Under the pieces are notes generated by a model. The model saw only the letters and a program-made list of their open reading frames with translations. It did no database searches and had not been told where the DNA came from. From Pratylenchus scribneri (Eukaryota; Nematoda; Chromadorea; Rhabditida; Pratylenchidae), in assembly GCA_030063045.1 (NCBI GenBank), contig JAQSEB010000147.1, positions 310,001 through 374,000 on the forward strand: a DNA stretch of 64,000 nucleotides. Direction: 5' to 3'. Of this stretch, positions 42,516-64,000 are shown piece after piece; the stretch's first letter is position 1, and each line of letters starts with the position of its first letter. Made by a program: the position numbers and the translations under genes.

Positions 42516-44003
42516 ATGAATATTTATATTAAATTTTACATTCTTTCATTTTTAATTGGCCTAAATTCCACAACGCTTGTCAAAATTGCAATTGACAAAG
42601 AAGGATTGAAAAGTGAACCAAAAAATTTCGAAGATACGACGGATGGTGAATTTCTGGTAAAATTGGCCAAATGGTCGGAAGGTCAATGGGAATATTCCAG
42701 TAAAAGTAAATTCACGGACGAAAATGGTCGTGTTTCATTAAAGTTGCCAGCAGAACAATGGAATAAGCTTTTTGATTCTGTAAGGATTCGAAATCGTAGG
42801 GGAAATGAAAAAGAAGAAAATTACACTCAAATTGGTGGTGATGAAAAACGAATTGGAAATCGTTCACATATTAGACAATTGGCAAAATTAGCGATTAGCA
42901 AAGAATGGCAAAGATTACAACAACATTTTGATGAAGTTGGAAAGAATGGAAAAGAAGTTGAAATTGGCAGTGAAATTTGCCCGCAACCAAAAGTGGCGAT
43001 GCAATCTCCAATTCCTCCGCATTTGCAAGCAAATTATTTCAATGATGTTGGGAATATTCAACAAATAGCTTCTATAAATGCGGAAATGCCACAAAATGTT
43101 CAAAAGCATGGAAAAGGGCTAATGGCTGAAATTGGAGGTGATGAAGGAAGGGTGGAGAATTGGCCACAAATGGGACCAAAATTAATGCACTCAGCGACGA
43201 TTAGTGCATCGCAAAGACTAATAATTCCTTGGCATGGAAGAAAACAACATTTGGGTCAACATGTTCAAAATTATGGAAAAGACCATGAAATTGTTGATGC
43301 TACTCGTCCACAAAAGAAGCAAAAATTAATTCATCCAACAAATAATTCAGTAAATTTGTCTCAAAATCCTTTGTATTGGAAAGAACATGGGCCACATTTA
43401 TATTCAAGAATAGCCTCCGGACATATAATAAATAAGGGAATAGACCTTAATGCTGATGAATATGAAAGAAAACAAAATGAATTCCCTCAAATAAACGGAT
43501 TTAACCATGCGAACATACCACCAGCGAATAGAGGAAAACCTATTGGAAAATGGCACCAAAATTTACCTGTTCAACCAATGAATGCAGGAGAATCCATGGG
43601 AGGAAAGAAAAGTGAATTCAACGAATTTACTTCAAATGAATTTTCGCAACAGCAAGGGAATTTACCATCAATTGATGAAATAGAAACTGAAGATCCCATG
43701 GAATTTTGGCGACAAATTTTGCATAAAAATTTGCCAGTAACGCCTACGTCAAAATCGATGAGCGGAAACCAACATGAATTCGCTCAAATTAAGCCAAACA
43801 AAATTACTCATCAGACTCAAAGGAATATATCACCACCAAAAAATGCAGCTAAATTCTTTGGAGACAGGCAAAAAAATTTGGCAATTCAAACAACAAAAAA
43901 TTCGTTATCATTCGACGCGACAGGATCACAACATTATTTGAAGGCACCGAACATGGATACTGCACCTTTCGCAAAGCAACATTTCGCAGCAGGTTTTAAA
44001 TAA
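42516..44003 (+). CDS. Signal-peptide, Q/N-rich protein, left paralogue
   Basis: An uninterrupted frame of 495 residues. Residues 1 to about 19 form a hydrophobic signal (MNIYIKFYILSFLIGLNS). Residues about 20-90 contain a strand-rich module ending VSLKLPAEQWNKLF, laid out like the strand-then-helix repeats of the 15-28 kb family, though real kinship is unproven. The remainder is low-complexity, rich in Gln, Asn, His, Pro and Lys, with recurring motifs EDPMEFWRQILH, GKWHQNL and HEFxQIxPN. The right paralogue (47526-50050) has two introns and an extra module; this copy is intronless at those places and lacks part of the module. The signal peptide predicts export. No function recognised. Confidence 0.7.
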   Translation: MNIYIKFYILSFLIGLNSTTLVKIAIDKEGLKSEPKNFEDTTDGEFLVKLAKWSEGQWEYSSKSKFTDENGRVSLKLPAEQWNKLFDSVRIRNRRGNEKEENYTQIGGDEKRIGNRSHIRQLAKLAISKEWQRLQQHFDEVGKNGKEVEIGSEICPQPKVAMQSPIPPHLQANYFNDVGNIQQIASINAEMPQNVQKHGKGLMAEIGGDEGRVENWPQMGPKLMHSATISASQRLIIPWHGRKQHLGQHVQNYGKDHEIVDATRPQKKQKLIHPTNNSVNLSQNPLYWKEHGPHLYSRIASGHIINKGIDLNADEYERKQNEFPQINGFNHANIPPANRGKPIGKWHQNLPVQPMNAGESMGGKKSEFNEFTSNEFSQQQGNLPSIDEIETEDPMEFWRQILHKNLPVTPTSKSMSGNQHEFAQIKPNKITHQTQRNISPPKNAAKFFGDRQKNLAIQTTKNSLSFDATGSQHYLKAPNMDTAPFAKQHFAAGFK

Positions 44004-45124
44004 ATCTTTAGGAAGCAATTTGATATGCAAAATGATTATTCAAAATATTCCGGCCAAAAAAAAATTAGTCCAAAATAAAACCATAATTGCCCAATTTGGC
44101 CTATTTTGGTGATTCATAACTCAATTTCAACTTCACCATTCACTAATTCTTTCTAAAATCAAATCACCGAATTAATAGTCTAATTGATTCAACTCTATTA
44201 AATTATAATGAAAATTTGCTGAAAAAATTAATATTTATAATTTAAAAGCCAATGGCCATAGTGGAATGAGTGAATTGTCCAGCATTTTTACATTCGATCA
44301 AGAAAATCCATCAATTGACCAGATTTTGTCTGGATCCTCAAATTCTGGAAAATTTGATTGATGATTGAAATTGAAAGAAGTGAATGAACATAATTCATGA
44401 AAACATTTTTATTAAATTAAAACACAATACATCTTTTTAAATATTTTATTTGAATGTTATTTTATTTTGTTTTTTTATTACTAGCTAATTGTAGGAGCTT
44501 CTGAATTAATTGTAAGGGAGTTTGACAGTATTGTCTTCTCTATTAGCCCTTATTAGGACTCTGGGAATTTATGAATAGTTAAAAGCAAAAATAAATAAAT
44601 GAAAAATTATTTCCATCGCAGGGGAATGGAACCTTCAACCCTAACAAATCCATTACCAAAATCCAAAACAAACAACTTATCAATACATTAGCCCAGGGCA
44701 GGATGGAACAGCCATACTTTTATTTAACTTCAAAATTTTTTCTCCGACCCCCATCCTTTAAATTCGGCTAAACCATGACAAAAATATATAATATCATTCA
44801 ATGCGCATTGACGAGATCTATCGATTGGCTATAACGTTTGGGTGTTAAGAACAAACCACTGAACCGAAAAAAACTTTTCGACATTTTCAATACTTTTTTA
44901 GGCAAATTAAATTATATCCTGTATATTTAAAATAAATTTTTAGATTAAAAATGATTGAGCAAAATAACTAAATCAAATTACTGCTATAATATACAATTCA
45001 CCTATATTTTATTTATAATGGATTCATTCTATGATTGCCGCAATAATTATAGTATCAAATTATAATAAATTTGATTTTCTATCTTTAATGATATTTGTAG
45101 AATTTTCTATTTTATAAAAGAATC
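44004..45124. other. 3' flank of the left paralogue with insertions
   Basis: Bases 44004-44470 match 50051-50530 (duplicated 3' flank, including the tttttattaaattaaaacac region). Between 44500 and 45000 lie material absent from the right unit: a tRNA-like segment (about 44615-44715) and a GATGAGATCTA-family piece (about 44755-44880). Confidence 0.6.
44615..44715 (-). repeat. tRNA-like segment, possible SINE
   Basis: The minus strand contains gggctaatgtattgataagt (A-box-like) and gaaggttccattcccctgcg (B-box-like) at tRNA-like spacing, but with poor stems. Resembles the segment at 41290-41375 only in design. Confidence 0.3.
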
Positions 45125-45417
45125 ATTAATCTTTTTAAATTTCCTATTCAATTTCTTGGCTAGGAAAAAAAGATGTTTAATTTACGAGAAACCCTTAATT
45201 TGTTATTTCCATAAATTTTTGTTAAAAACTATGGCTTTGCTTATCTTTTTTTAAAAATAAAAATGTGAAGCACTAAAATTTTGAAAAGCGGAATTTTCTG
45301 GAAGTAATCCGATGGGATTTTCTATAAAAATTTAAAATTTCATCTATCTTAATAAATAAAATTAAATTGGCCATTATTTTATTGCATTCCCTTATTATAT
45401 TCTAAAGTGCTCGTTGG
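45125..45417 (+). repeat. Duplicated cyclase upstream block, left copy
   Basis: Contains gagaaacccttaatttgtta, aaaactatggctttgctta and ggaattttctggaagtaatc, matching blocks at 50790-51030, 51080-51190 and 51580-51790 upstream of the intact cyclase. Confidence 0.7.
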
Positions 45418-45525
45418 TAGTAAAGTGAATTATTTGAACATGTGGGTGGACAAAAATGAGCCCAAAGATGGACGCGACAATGACGCAATGTTGGCCGCTA
45501 AATGTTTCTTGGTTTTGGATTTGCT
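45418..45525 (+). pseudogene. Receptor guanylate cyclase exon 10 fragment
   Basis: Nearly identical to the first 108 bases of cyclase exon 10 (55995-56102 region), reading VGSKVNYLNMWVDKNEPKDG and on to LVLDLL, preserving the same aaag acceptor. Similarity stops abruptly at ctcaa. The rest of the left cyclase copy is missing. Confidence 0.85.
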
Positions 45526-45826
45526 CAACTCATTTTTAACTACAGGGTCGGCATGCATTTGCCCCCAATCACGGAAAGCTTTTATCGCTATCAAGGCTCA
45601 TTGATCACTCCGGGATGCAATGAGGCCGTCATTTGGACAGTAATGGCCGAACCAATGCCAATTCTTGAACAAAGTCAATAAATTAATTAAATATTAAATT
45701 TATTTAATAATCAGTTGGATTTCTTACGCGCTTCATGGAGCATTCTATGGAAAAAGATTGGGCTACAATGTTCGTCCCGTGCAACCATTGAATGGCCGTC
45801 GTGTCCAATTCCGTTCTTCTTCTTGA
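45526..45826 (+). pseudogene. Alpha-carbonic anhydrase 3' end fused to the cyclase fragment
   Basis: After an intron-like tcatttttaactacag, the frame from 45547 reads [17 protein letters not shown], then [12 protein letters not shown], the signature C-terminal core of alpha-carbonic anhydrases (YRYxGSLTTPxC). A second piece from about 45716 ends YNVRPVQPLNGRRVQF and a stop, also typical (FRPVQPLNGR). A 41-base gap between them ends in cag, but the phases do not match a simple GT-AG intron. The N-terminal two thirds, with the zinc-binding His residues, is absent. Confidence 0.75.
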
Positions 45827-46365
45827 AAACGACAAAAAATTTGCACAAATGAACATTTTCAGCCAAACCTAGTGGAAATGGTGCCATTGGAATTCAAATG
45901 ATGATTTTCCTATGGCCATTTTATTTCCCATTTATTGTTTATTGGCAATTTTCAAACCGGTCAATTTTTTTTTGAATGCTCAAAAATTGAAATCATTTCC
46001 CAGATAAATTGCCGGTGTTTTTTTGACCATTTTGTATTCTCAATTTTAATAATTTCATTAGATAAATTCGATGTAATTTTAAAGCGTTATCATTTTTGAT
46101 TTCGATTTTTTTTCTAAAATCAACATTTTTATCAAAATTTACTGTTTAAATTATTTGCACAATTAAACGATGCTGTTAGGCTCTCAATTAGATGAAATTG
46201 AGTATTACTAATTTTAAAAATATTATTCTAATTTAAAAAATAATTGCAGCCCCCAAAAAGCGATATAACGAAATGATCCATGTAAAATTTTTCATTTATA
46301 AAGCTTAATACTTATATTATTAATACTTAATTAGTGTTTTTTTTCCAAATTTCAATTTTAAAAAT
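45827..46365. other. Intergenic, nothing recognised
   Basis: AT-rich; probably the 3' flank of the carbonic anhydrase fragment. Confidence 0.35.
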
Positions 46366-46702
46366 ATTGTATGCGAGAAGCATTGGGGCTTCAAATGAAT
46401 CCTGGATTCTGGCATCCTATAAGCATTGGCCAAAAGCATTGGGGCTTCAAAATGAAGCTTGGATTCTGGCATCCCATAAGCATTGGCCAAAAGCATTGGG
46501 GCTTCAAATGAAGCTTGGATTCTGGCATCCCATAAGCATTGGCCAAAAGCATTGGGGCTTCAAATGAAGCTTGGATTCTGGCATCCTATAAGCATTGGCC
46601 AAAGCATTGGGGCCTCAAATGAAGCTTGGATTATGAATGCTTCTGTGATGCCAGAATCCAGGCTTCATTTGAAGCCCCAATGCTTCTGGCCAATGCTTCT
46701 GG
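46366..46702. repeat. 56-57 base minisatellite with inverted terminal unit
   Basis: About five tandem units containing aagcattggggcttcaaatg and ggattctggcatcccataag, followed at about 46645-46702 by a unit in the opposite orientation. It is open in frame by chance (period near a multiple of three), giving IGASNEAWILASHKHWPKA repeats. Confidence 0.85.
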
Positions 46703-46734
46703 GCGCATTCATCAAAATCCAATGAAACATTCAT

Positions 46735-47075
46735 CGACGGATTTATTCACCCAATGGCAAAATCAGCAATTAAACGTGCAACAAATGGTAATTAACCAAA
46801 TGAAAAATGCAAATTATTCCAAAGAGCAAGGCAATATTCAATAAATATCTAAAGAAGATTGGGAATATGCTCAAAAGAAAGGAAAGAGAGCGAAAATTAG
46901 CGATGATGAACCGCGGGCAAAAAATTGGCCAAAAGTGGGACCAAAATTAATGCAATCAGCGATTAACGAAGCACACTCGCAAAGGCAATCTAGAAAAGAT
47001 GGACAACAACAACAACATTTAGAACAAAATGTTCGCAAGCATGGAAAACACAATGAAATTGCCCCAAAAAACGAT
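46735..47075 (+). pseudogene. Q/N-rich paralogue fragment with internal stop
   Basis: Reads VKNANYSxEQGNIQ-like sequence (here MKNANYSKEQGNIQ), then a TAA where the right paralogue has AAA, then ISKEDWEYAQKK and GPKLMQSAINEAHS. It matches residues near the start of exon 3 of the gene at 47526-50050. Its end is replaced by a Mutator-like element fragment. Confidence 0.75.
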
Positions 47076-47079
47076 CGGT

Positions 47080-47140
47080 GTACGCGTTCACTTATTTTCT
47101 CCGTGTACGAGTTGCCAATGTACGAGTTGCCCTTAACCCG
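47080..47140. mobile_element. Mutator-like element end fragment
   Basis: Contains cgtgtacgagttgcc, atgtacgagttgcccttaac, the same repeat unit and terminus as the element at 14011-14752. Only one end is left. Confidence 0.7.
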
Positions 47141-47525
47141 ATTTTATGAAGCCTCAGAGCCCAACAAAGAGATTGAAACGTGAAGCGCGTCGCTGATTAA
47201 AGTGAAATTGACGCGCGCGGTTGGCTATAGTGAATATATTGATTGAGTCGCTCAGCAGATCACAGTGTGGATTATTTTATTATTGATAGATGTATGCATG
47301 CTTTCAAAGGCATGGGACTAAATCAATCCCGCGCGGTGTAGCTCTCGCGCATTTTCGAAGGCCTCACATCCATATTTCGTTGTTGCCGCTCATCCATCGT
47401 TATATTCAAATTCCTTATGATTTATATTATTCTAAAAATCCTTTAATCTATTTCGTTTACAGCACAATTTATTGACTTTTAATTTAAATAAATTCAATTA
47501 TTTTAAAGTCCTTCTTACTATAGAG

Positions 47526-50050
47526 ATGAATATTTTTATTAATTTTTATATCCTTTCATTTTTAATTGGCCTAAATTCCTCCATGTATATCAATATTATA
47601 ATTGACAAAAAAGGATTGAAAAGTGAACCAAAAATATTTGAAGGAGAAAATGGTCAATTTGGTGAATTTGTGGTGAAAATGGCCAAACAGTTGAAGAATG
47701 GTGAATGGGAATATGCTTCCGGGGATAAAAGCATAACAGTAATGGCGGATTGTGAAACGCGATTAGATGCACCAAGAGAATGGGTGAAACTTTATCGTGA
47801 GGAAGTACAGGAATTTGAACTGCTGGAGCCGGAGTATAAAGCCAATAAACCATTTTTATTGTTTATGAAAGTGGAAATGGCGGACGACAATAAATCAGTA
47901 ATTAATTTTTTGTTCAAATCAAAATTAAAATTTTTTTATAATTTATATAAATATAAAATACTAATTTATTTTGGCCCCTCTCTAAATAGCAAGTTAATTG
48001 CAATGCAAATTTTTAAGACACGAAAATTTGAAGGAAAAATAATGATTTAAAGGAAAAAATATTATTTTCTGATAATTTTATTTTGTATCATAAAAAAATA
48101 ATTTTTTTTTCAAATGAAATTGGAATCAATATTTATAGATGCATAGCTTTAAGATTGGCCCATTGAGTCTTTATAATTGTACTAAAATTTTATAAAATTA
48201 TTGATTTTAAAATAATTTATTTCAAATTATTCGTTAAATGTAAGTATTTTAATTTTTAAAACATTTGTTCTAAAATCAGATCGAACCAATTCCGTTCATT
48301 TTGGGTACATGTGGTGAAAAATTGACAATCCATTTGAATGAGGAAGAAAATGGCAAAATTGTGGGCATTTGCAGTGGACGTGGACAGAGTGAGGGAAGAA
48401 TAAATTTAGCAAAAAAATGGCGTACGATATATGAAAAAATGAAAATGGAAAAGGAAAAAGAACAAATTTCTAAATCATTGGTAATTTTTTTTTGTTTCAA
48501 AAAAAATCAAAAATAGAAATATGGTTTAATGGTTTAATACCTTTAATTTAGATCAAACAATGACCAATTATATATTAATTTTTGTGTCAATTTCATAAGA
48601 TATTTTGGTTGCTTATTAGGGTAAACCATTGAGACGATACAATCTTCGTCATTTTCAATATTTTAGCCAATTACTCATAGATAATTAATCAGTTTTAAAT
48701 TTTCAAACTTTATAAGAAGAAAAATATTAAGGGTATTGTTTTTTCGACAAATTAAGATTCTTCTGTCGACAACGCAATAACTTATTTTATTAGTTCTTGA
48801 TCCTAGACCCATAAACCTTATTTTATAGAGCTCATCGAGACGCCTCAATTAATTAGTTTGTCGGGGTTTGGTTCACAACTAAAATAGTCAAAATCAAAAA
48901 CATAAATAGGGTTTAAACGGTTTAATACTTTGAATTTTGGCCAGACCATTACAAATTATACCTCAATGGATGCATCTCGATGAGCTCTATAAATTGGGCA
49001 TAAATTTGTATGTCTAGGATAAAGTACTAAAAAGTTATATTCAAAAAAAGATGATTTGTCGACAAAATCCGATTTTGTCTACCTTTTTCTAAATGGTAAT
49101 AATAAAACTTTTGCCAACAGCAGCAGATGGCGCCAATTAGCGAAGTGAAAAATGCAAATTATTCCAATGATCAAGAGAATATTCAAAAAATATCTAAAGA
49201 AGAATGGGAAAAAGCTCGAAAGAAAAGAAAGAGAACGAAAATTAGTGGTGATAAACCATTACCTGCAGAAACTCATCTACAATCAGTTGGACCAAAATTA
49301 ATGCAATCATCGATTAAGTCAGCACATTCTGGGAAAAAAGAGCAACAAAATATTCTAAAGCATGGAAGGGAAAAAGACAATGAAATTGGCCATGATGAAC
49401 GGAATGAAAATCATCCAAAACAACAACAAAAATTAATGCCGGATTCTCTAATTTATTCCCATTTTCGAGAACAGCAACAAAATAAAAATTTGTGGCCAGG
49501 GGAAAATTTGGCAACCGCCACAGCAGCAGGACATATAGTAAATGAAGGAATAATAGGGTATACTGATGAATATGGAGGAAAGCAAAATGAATTCACACAA
49601 ATTAATCCAACTGGATTTATTCATCAACATCAGCAGCAAGGGAATATACCTCAAATTGATGAAACAGAAGCAGAAGATCCGATGCAATTTTGGCATAAAA
49701 TTTTGCATGATTTACCTCCAAAACCTACAGAATCGATGGGAGGAACACAACATGAATTCACTCAAATTAACCCAAACAGATTTACTCATCAGGGTCAAGG
49801 GAATTTAACACCAACAAAGAATGCAGCAAAATCTTTTGGAAAATGGGGAAAACATTTTCATGAAAATTTGCCAATTCAGCCAATAAATATAGTAGAATCC
49901 ATGGGACATGAAAATTTGCAAATTCAAAAAACAAAAATTTCGTCGGCATTCAATGCAAATGGTCCTCTTCTACATTATGGGAAGACAACGAAAAATATGA
50001 TCGATGCCCCTACAGCAGTGAAACATTTCACAGGTTTAAATAAATCTTAA
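47526..50050 (+). CDS. Signal-peptide, Q/N-rich protein, right paralogue
   Basis: Three exons, 47526-47897, 48280-48480 and 49121-50050, phase 0 at each join, about 500 residues. Residues 1 to about 19 are a signal peptide (MNIFINFYILSFLIGLNS), followed by LKSEPKIFEGENGQ and a strand-rich module ending LDAPREWVKLYREEV. Exon 2 encodes a second similar module (KLTIHLNEEENGKIVGI... GRINLAKKWRTIYEKM). Exon 3 is basic, then Q/N/H-rich, with EDPMQFWHKILHDLP and HEFTQINPN motifs shared with the left paralogue. Intron 2 holds GATGAGATCTA-family sequence. Two modules with the same strand-helix order suggest a repeat fold, possibly PUR- or PC4-like. Function unknown. Confidence 0.68.
48765..49080. mobile_element. 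Inverted-repeat GATGAGATCTA-family element
   Basis: The left part has gttcttgatcctagacccat and cgagacgcctc; the right part has gatgcatctcgatgagctct and tgtctaggataaagtact, an inverted arrangement. A second partial copy lies at about 48520-48680. Both are in intron 2 of the right paralogue. Confidence 0.6.
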
Positions 50051-51921
50051 AAATTATTTTTGAGATTAAAATGGTTGAACAAATTTATCTGGCCAAAAAA
50101 GTTAGGCCAAATAAAAAAATATAATTCCCTAATTTGGTCTATTTTATTTTTTTTGGTCATTCAAAACTCAATTTCCATCAAGTTCAAATACATTACTTAT
50201 TTTTATAATCAAATCACCCAATTAATTGGCCAATTGAATAAATTCTATTTAACTTATTCTAACGAATATTCACTTGAAATAATTAATATTAAATTAATTT
50301 AACAGCAATTGGCCATAATGAAGAGGAAAGTGATTTGCCCAGCATTTTTTTTCATGACCAAAATCCATCAATTGAGCAGATTTTGTCGGAATCGTCAAAT
50401 TCACATTCTGGGAAATTTGATTGATGAGTGAAATGGAAAGAACAAGGAAGTGAACAAATTTATGAAAACATTTTTATTATATTAAAACATATTGCATTGC
50501 ATTTTTTAAAATATTTATTTGACAGTTTTATTTTTTTTTATATCGTTAAGAGCTTTTGGACAAATTTTTTCTTATAATTATTTTATTCATATTTACTTTT
50601 TTCATTATTTTCAATGGTTTTTTTTCGAAAAGTAAATCTTTATCCTTATTTTAAATTGAAATTTTTTTTGAAATCCGCAAATATCAAGTAGCGCAAATGG
50701 AAATCCGTAAATGAAAATCCTCAAGTGGAAATCCGCAAATTTCTCAACACCGGAAATTTTATTTTACTGTACATATAAAATGAATCATTAATTTTTTTGA
50801 ATTTTCTATTCATTTCCTTAGCTACTATTAAAAAAAGATGTTTAATTTATGAGAAACCCTTAATTTGTTATTTTCATAAATTTTTGTTAAAAACTATGGC
50901 TTTGCTTATCGTTTTTGGAAATGAAAATGTGAAGCACTATGACTGAAATTTTTGAATGTCAACGGAATTTTCTGGAAGTAATCCGATGAGATTTTCTGTA
51001 AAAATTTCAAATTTTTTTCGCATTTAAATCGCCCACTAATCCACAATATTTTTTTTTAATTTTTCAATTTCCTTGGCATGTTTCGTTTAGTTTGTGGGAA
51101 ACCCTTAATTTGTTATTTTCACAAAATTTTTTGTTAAACTATGGCTTTGCTTATCCTTTTTGGAAATGCGAAATGCGCAGGCACTTTGATTGAAATTTTT
51201 GTCATTCCTTTAGCATTTTTGTGAGTGCCTGCCAATGCTTTATTATTGTCTGGATGATTGTTGCTAGCTATGACGATTAAACAAAAATAAATGTTGGCGA
51301 TACCACAAAAGTATAAAAATAATAATATCGCAAAAATTTTGTGACTCTTCATTGCGTAAATTTGGGCTAATAAGCTATGGCCATAGGGAAAAAGGAGTAA
51401 AACTTTTTTTAAAAAAATTCTTTTTAACAAAAGGAAGCATAAATTTGATGAATTCCTTTTTACATATGGCCAAAAGCATGACCCAGATTTGCCCAGTGAG
51501 AGAACAGAAATGATTAATTTATTATCATATCATTTTCATATTTATATTTAAGGGAATTTCACATATGAAATAAAATTCTTGAAAATCTTTAATTTGTTAT
51601 TTTCACAAATTTTTATTAAAATATACTTTTCTTATCTTTTTAAAATTAAAATATGAAGCCCTATGACTGAAATTTTTGTTATTCCATTGGCATTTTTGAT
51701 GGCCAATGGAATTTTCTCTGGAAGTAATCCGATGGGATTTTGTATAAAATTTCGAACTTATCGCATTCAAATCGTCCACTAATCCCCCCCACATCCTCAT
51801 TGCCAATTTTTAATTAAAATTTTAGAAGCACTTGATGGAATTTAAATATTTTTTCTGATTTCCAAAATTTTTTAAACCATCCAAATCATTCATAATTTTA
51901 CGACGAATTCAAAGGGCGCAA
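50051..51921. other. Intergenic, with three copies of the cyclase upstream block
   Basis: 50051-50530 is the duplicated 3' flank. Then 50790-51030, 51080-51190 and 51580-51790 each carry aacccttaatttgttatttt and related blocks (ctatggctttgctta, ctggaagtaatccgatg). This is a three-fold repeat directly upstream of the cyclase start and may hold its regulatory sequence. The minus-strand frame at 51134-51430 is not supported. Confidence 0.55.
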
Positions 51922-63802
<11,881 letters not shown>

Positions 63803-64000
63803 TTGATATCAGATGAGAATGGATGAAATTGAAATATGAAAAAATGGATGAAATCTCATAACATTTTAAAATTATGGTAATCCTAAAGAATCCGAATCCC
63901 TATATATATTTTTTTAACGCTTATGATTTATTAATTCCGCTTAATGTTTTGCCGCAAATTTCGTCCTATTTCCCTCAAATTTCCGCCTGTTTAGTTTCTT
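63803..64000. other. 3' flank of the guanylate cyclase
   Basis: AT-rich; nothing further recognised before the window ends. Confidence 0.4.

Noticed and set aside
46334..46844. Open frames with IGASNEAW repeats
   Set aside because: By-product of the 56-57 base minisatellite.

Overview
This is eukaryotic, strongly AT-rich DNA. Genes are broken by many short introns with GT donors and TTTCAG-like acceptors. A complete receptor guanylate cyclase, a pepsin-like tandem array, secreted cysteine-rich and kinase genes, and a translation start abutting a 3' splice site (as in spliced-leader genes) together suggest a nematode, possibly a plant-parasitic tylenchid. That placement is inference. I saw no rRNA, no intact tRNA and no CRISPR array. 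Exon borders below were worked out by eye from splice signals, phase continuity and paralogue alignment.

0-6 kb: the 3' end of a protein-kinase-like gene, then a small three-exon secreted cysteine-rich protein with a TATA box. 6.9-13.3 kb (minus): one complete nine-exon pepsin-fold gene whose two catalytic Asp motifs are both replaced, plus two 5'-truncated paralogues. 13.6-14.8 kb: two non-autonomous DNA transposons with clear target-site duplications.

15-28.6 kb: the most interesting block. Four paralogous genes (three minus, one plus) share one architecture: an acid-free, Arg/aromatic-rich N-terminus that looks like a mitochondrial presequence, two beta-rich repeats each ending in an amphipathic helix (tentatively PUR/PC4/Whirly-like), and interchangeable phase-1 C-terminal exons encoding Q/N-rich linkers, coiled coils or a tail with a conserved FDFD motif. 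I do not recognise the family. A small coiled-coil gene lies inside the block and decayed fragments of the family lie at 31-32 kb.

29.4-30.9 kb: a purine-rich minisatellite. 32.4-38.2 kb (minus): a six-exon protein kinase with an N-terminal signal peptide. 33-42.5 kb is also rich in hAT-like MITEs with 8-bp target-site duplications, including one nested in another element.

42.5-63.8 kb: a tandem duplication. Each unit has a gene for a signal-peptide-bearing, Q/N-rich protein followed by receptor guanylate cyclase sequence. In the right unit the cyclase is complete (28 exons, catalytic residues intact, a 24-bp minisatellite in intron 2). In the left unit only one cyclase exon survives, joined inside an intron to the 3' end of an alpha-carbonic anhydrase gene.
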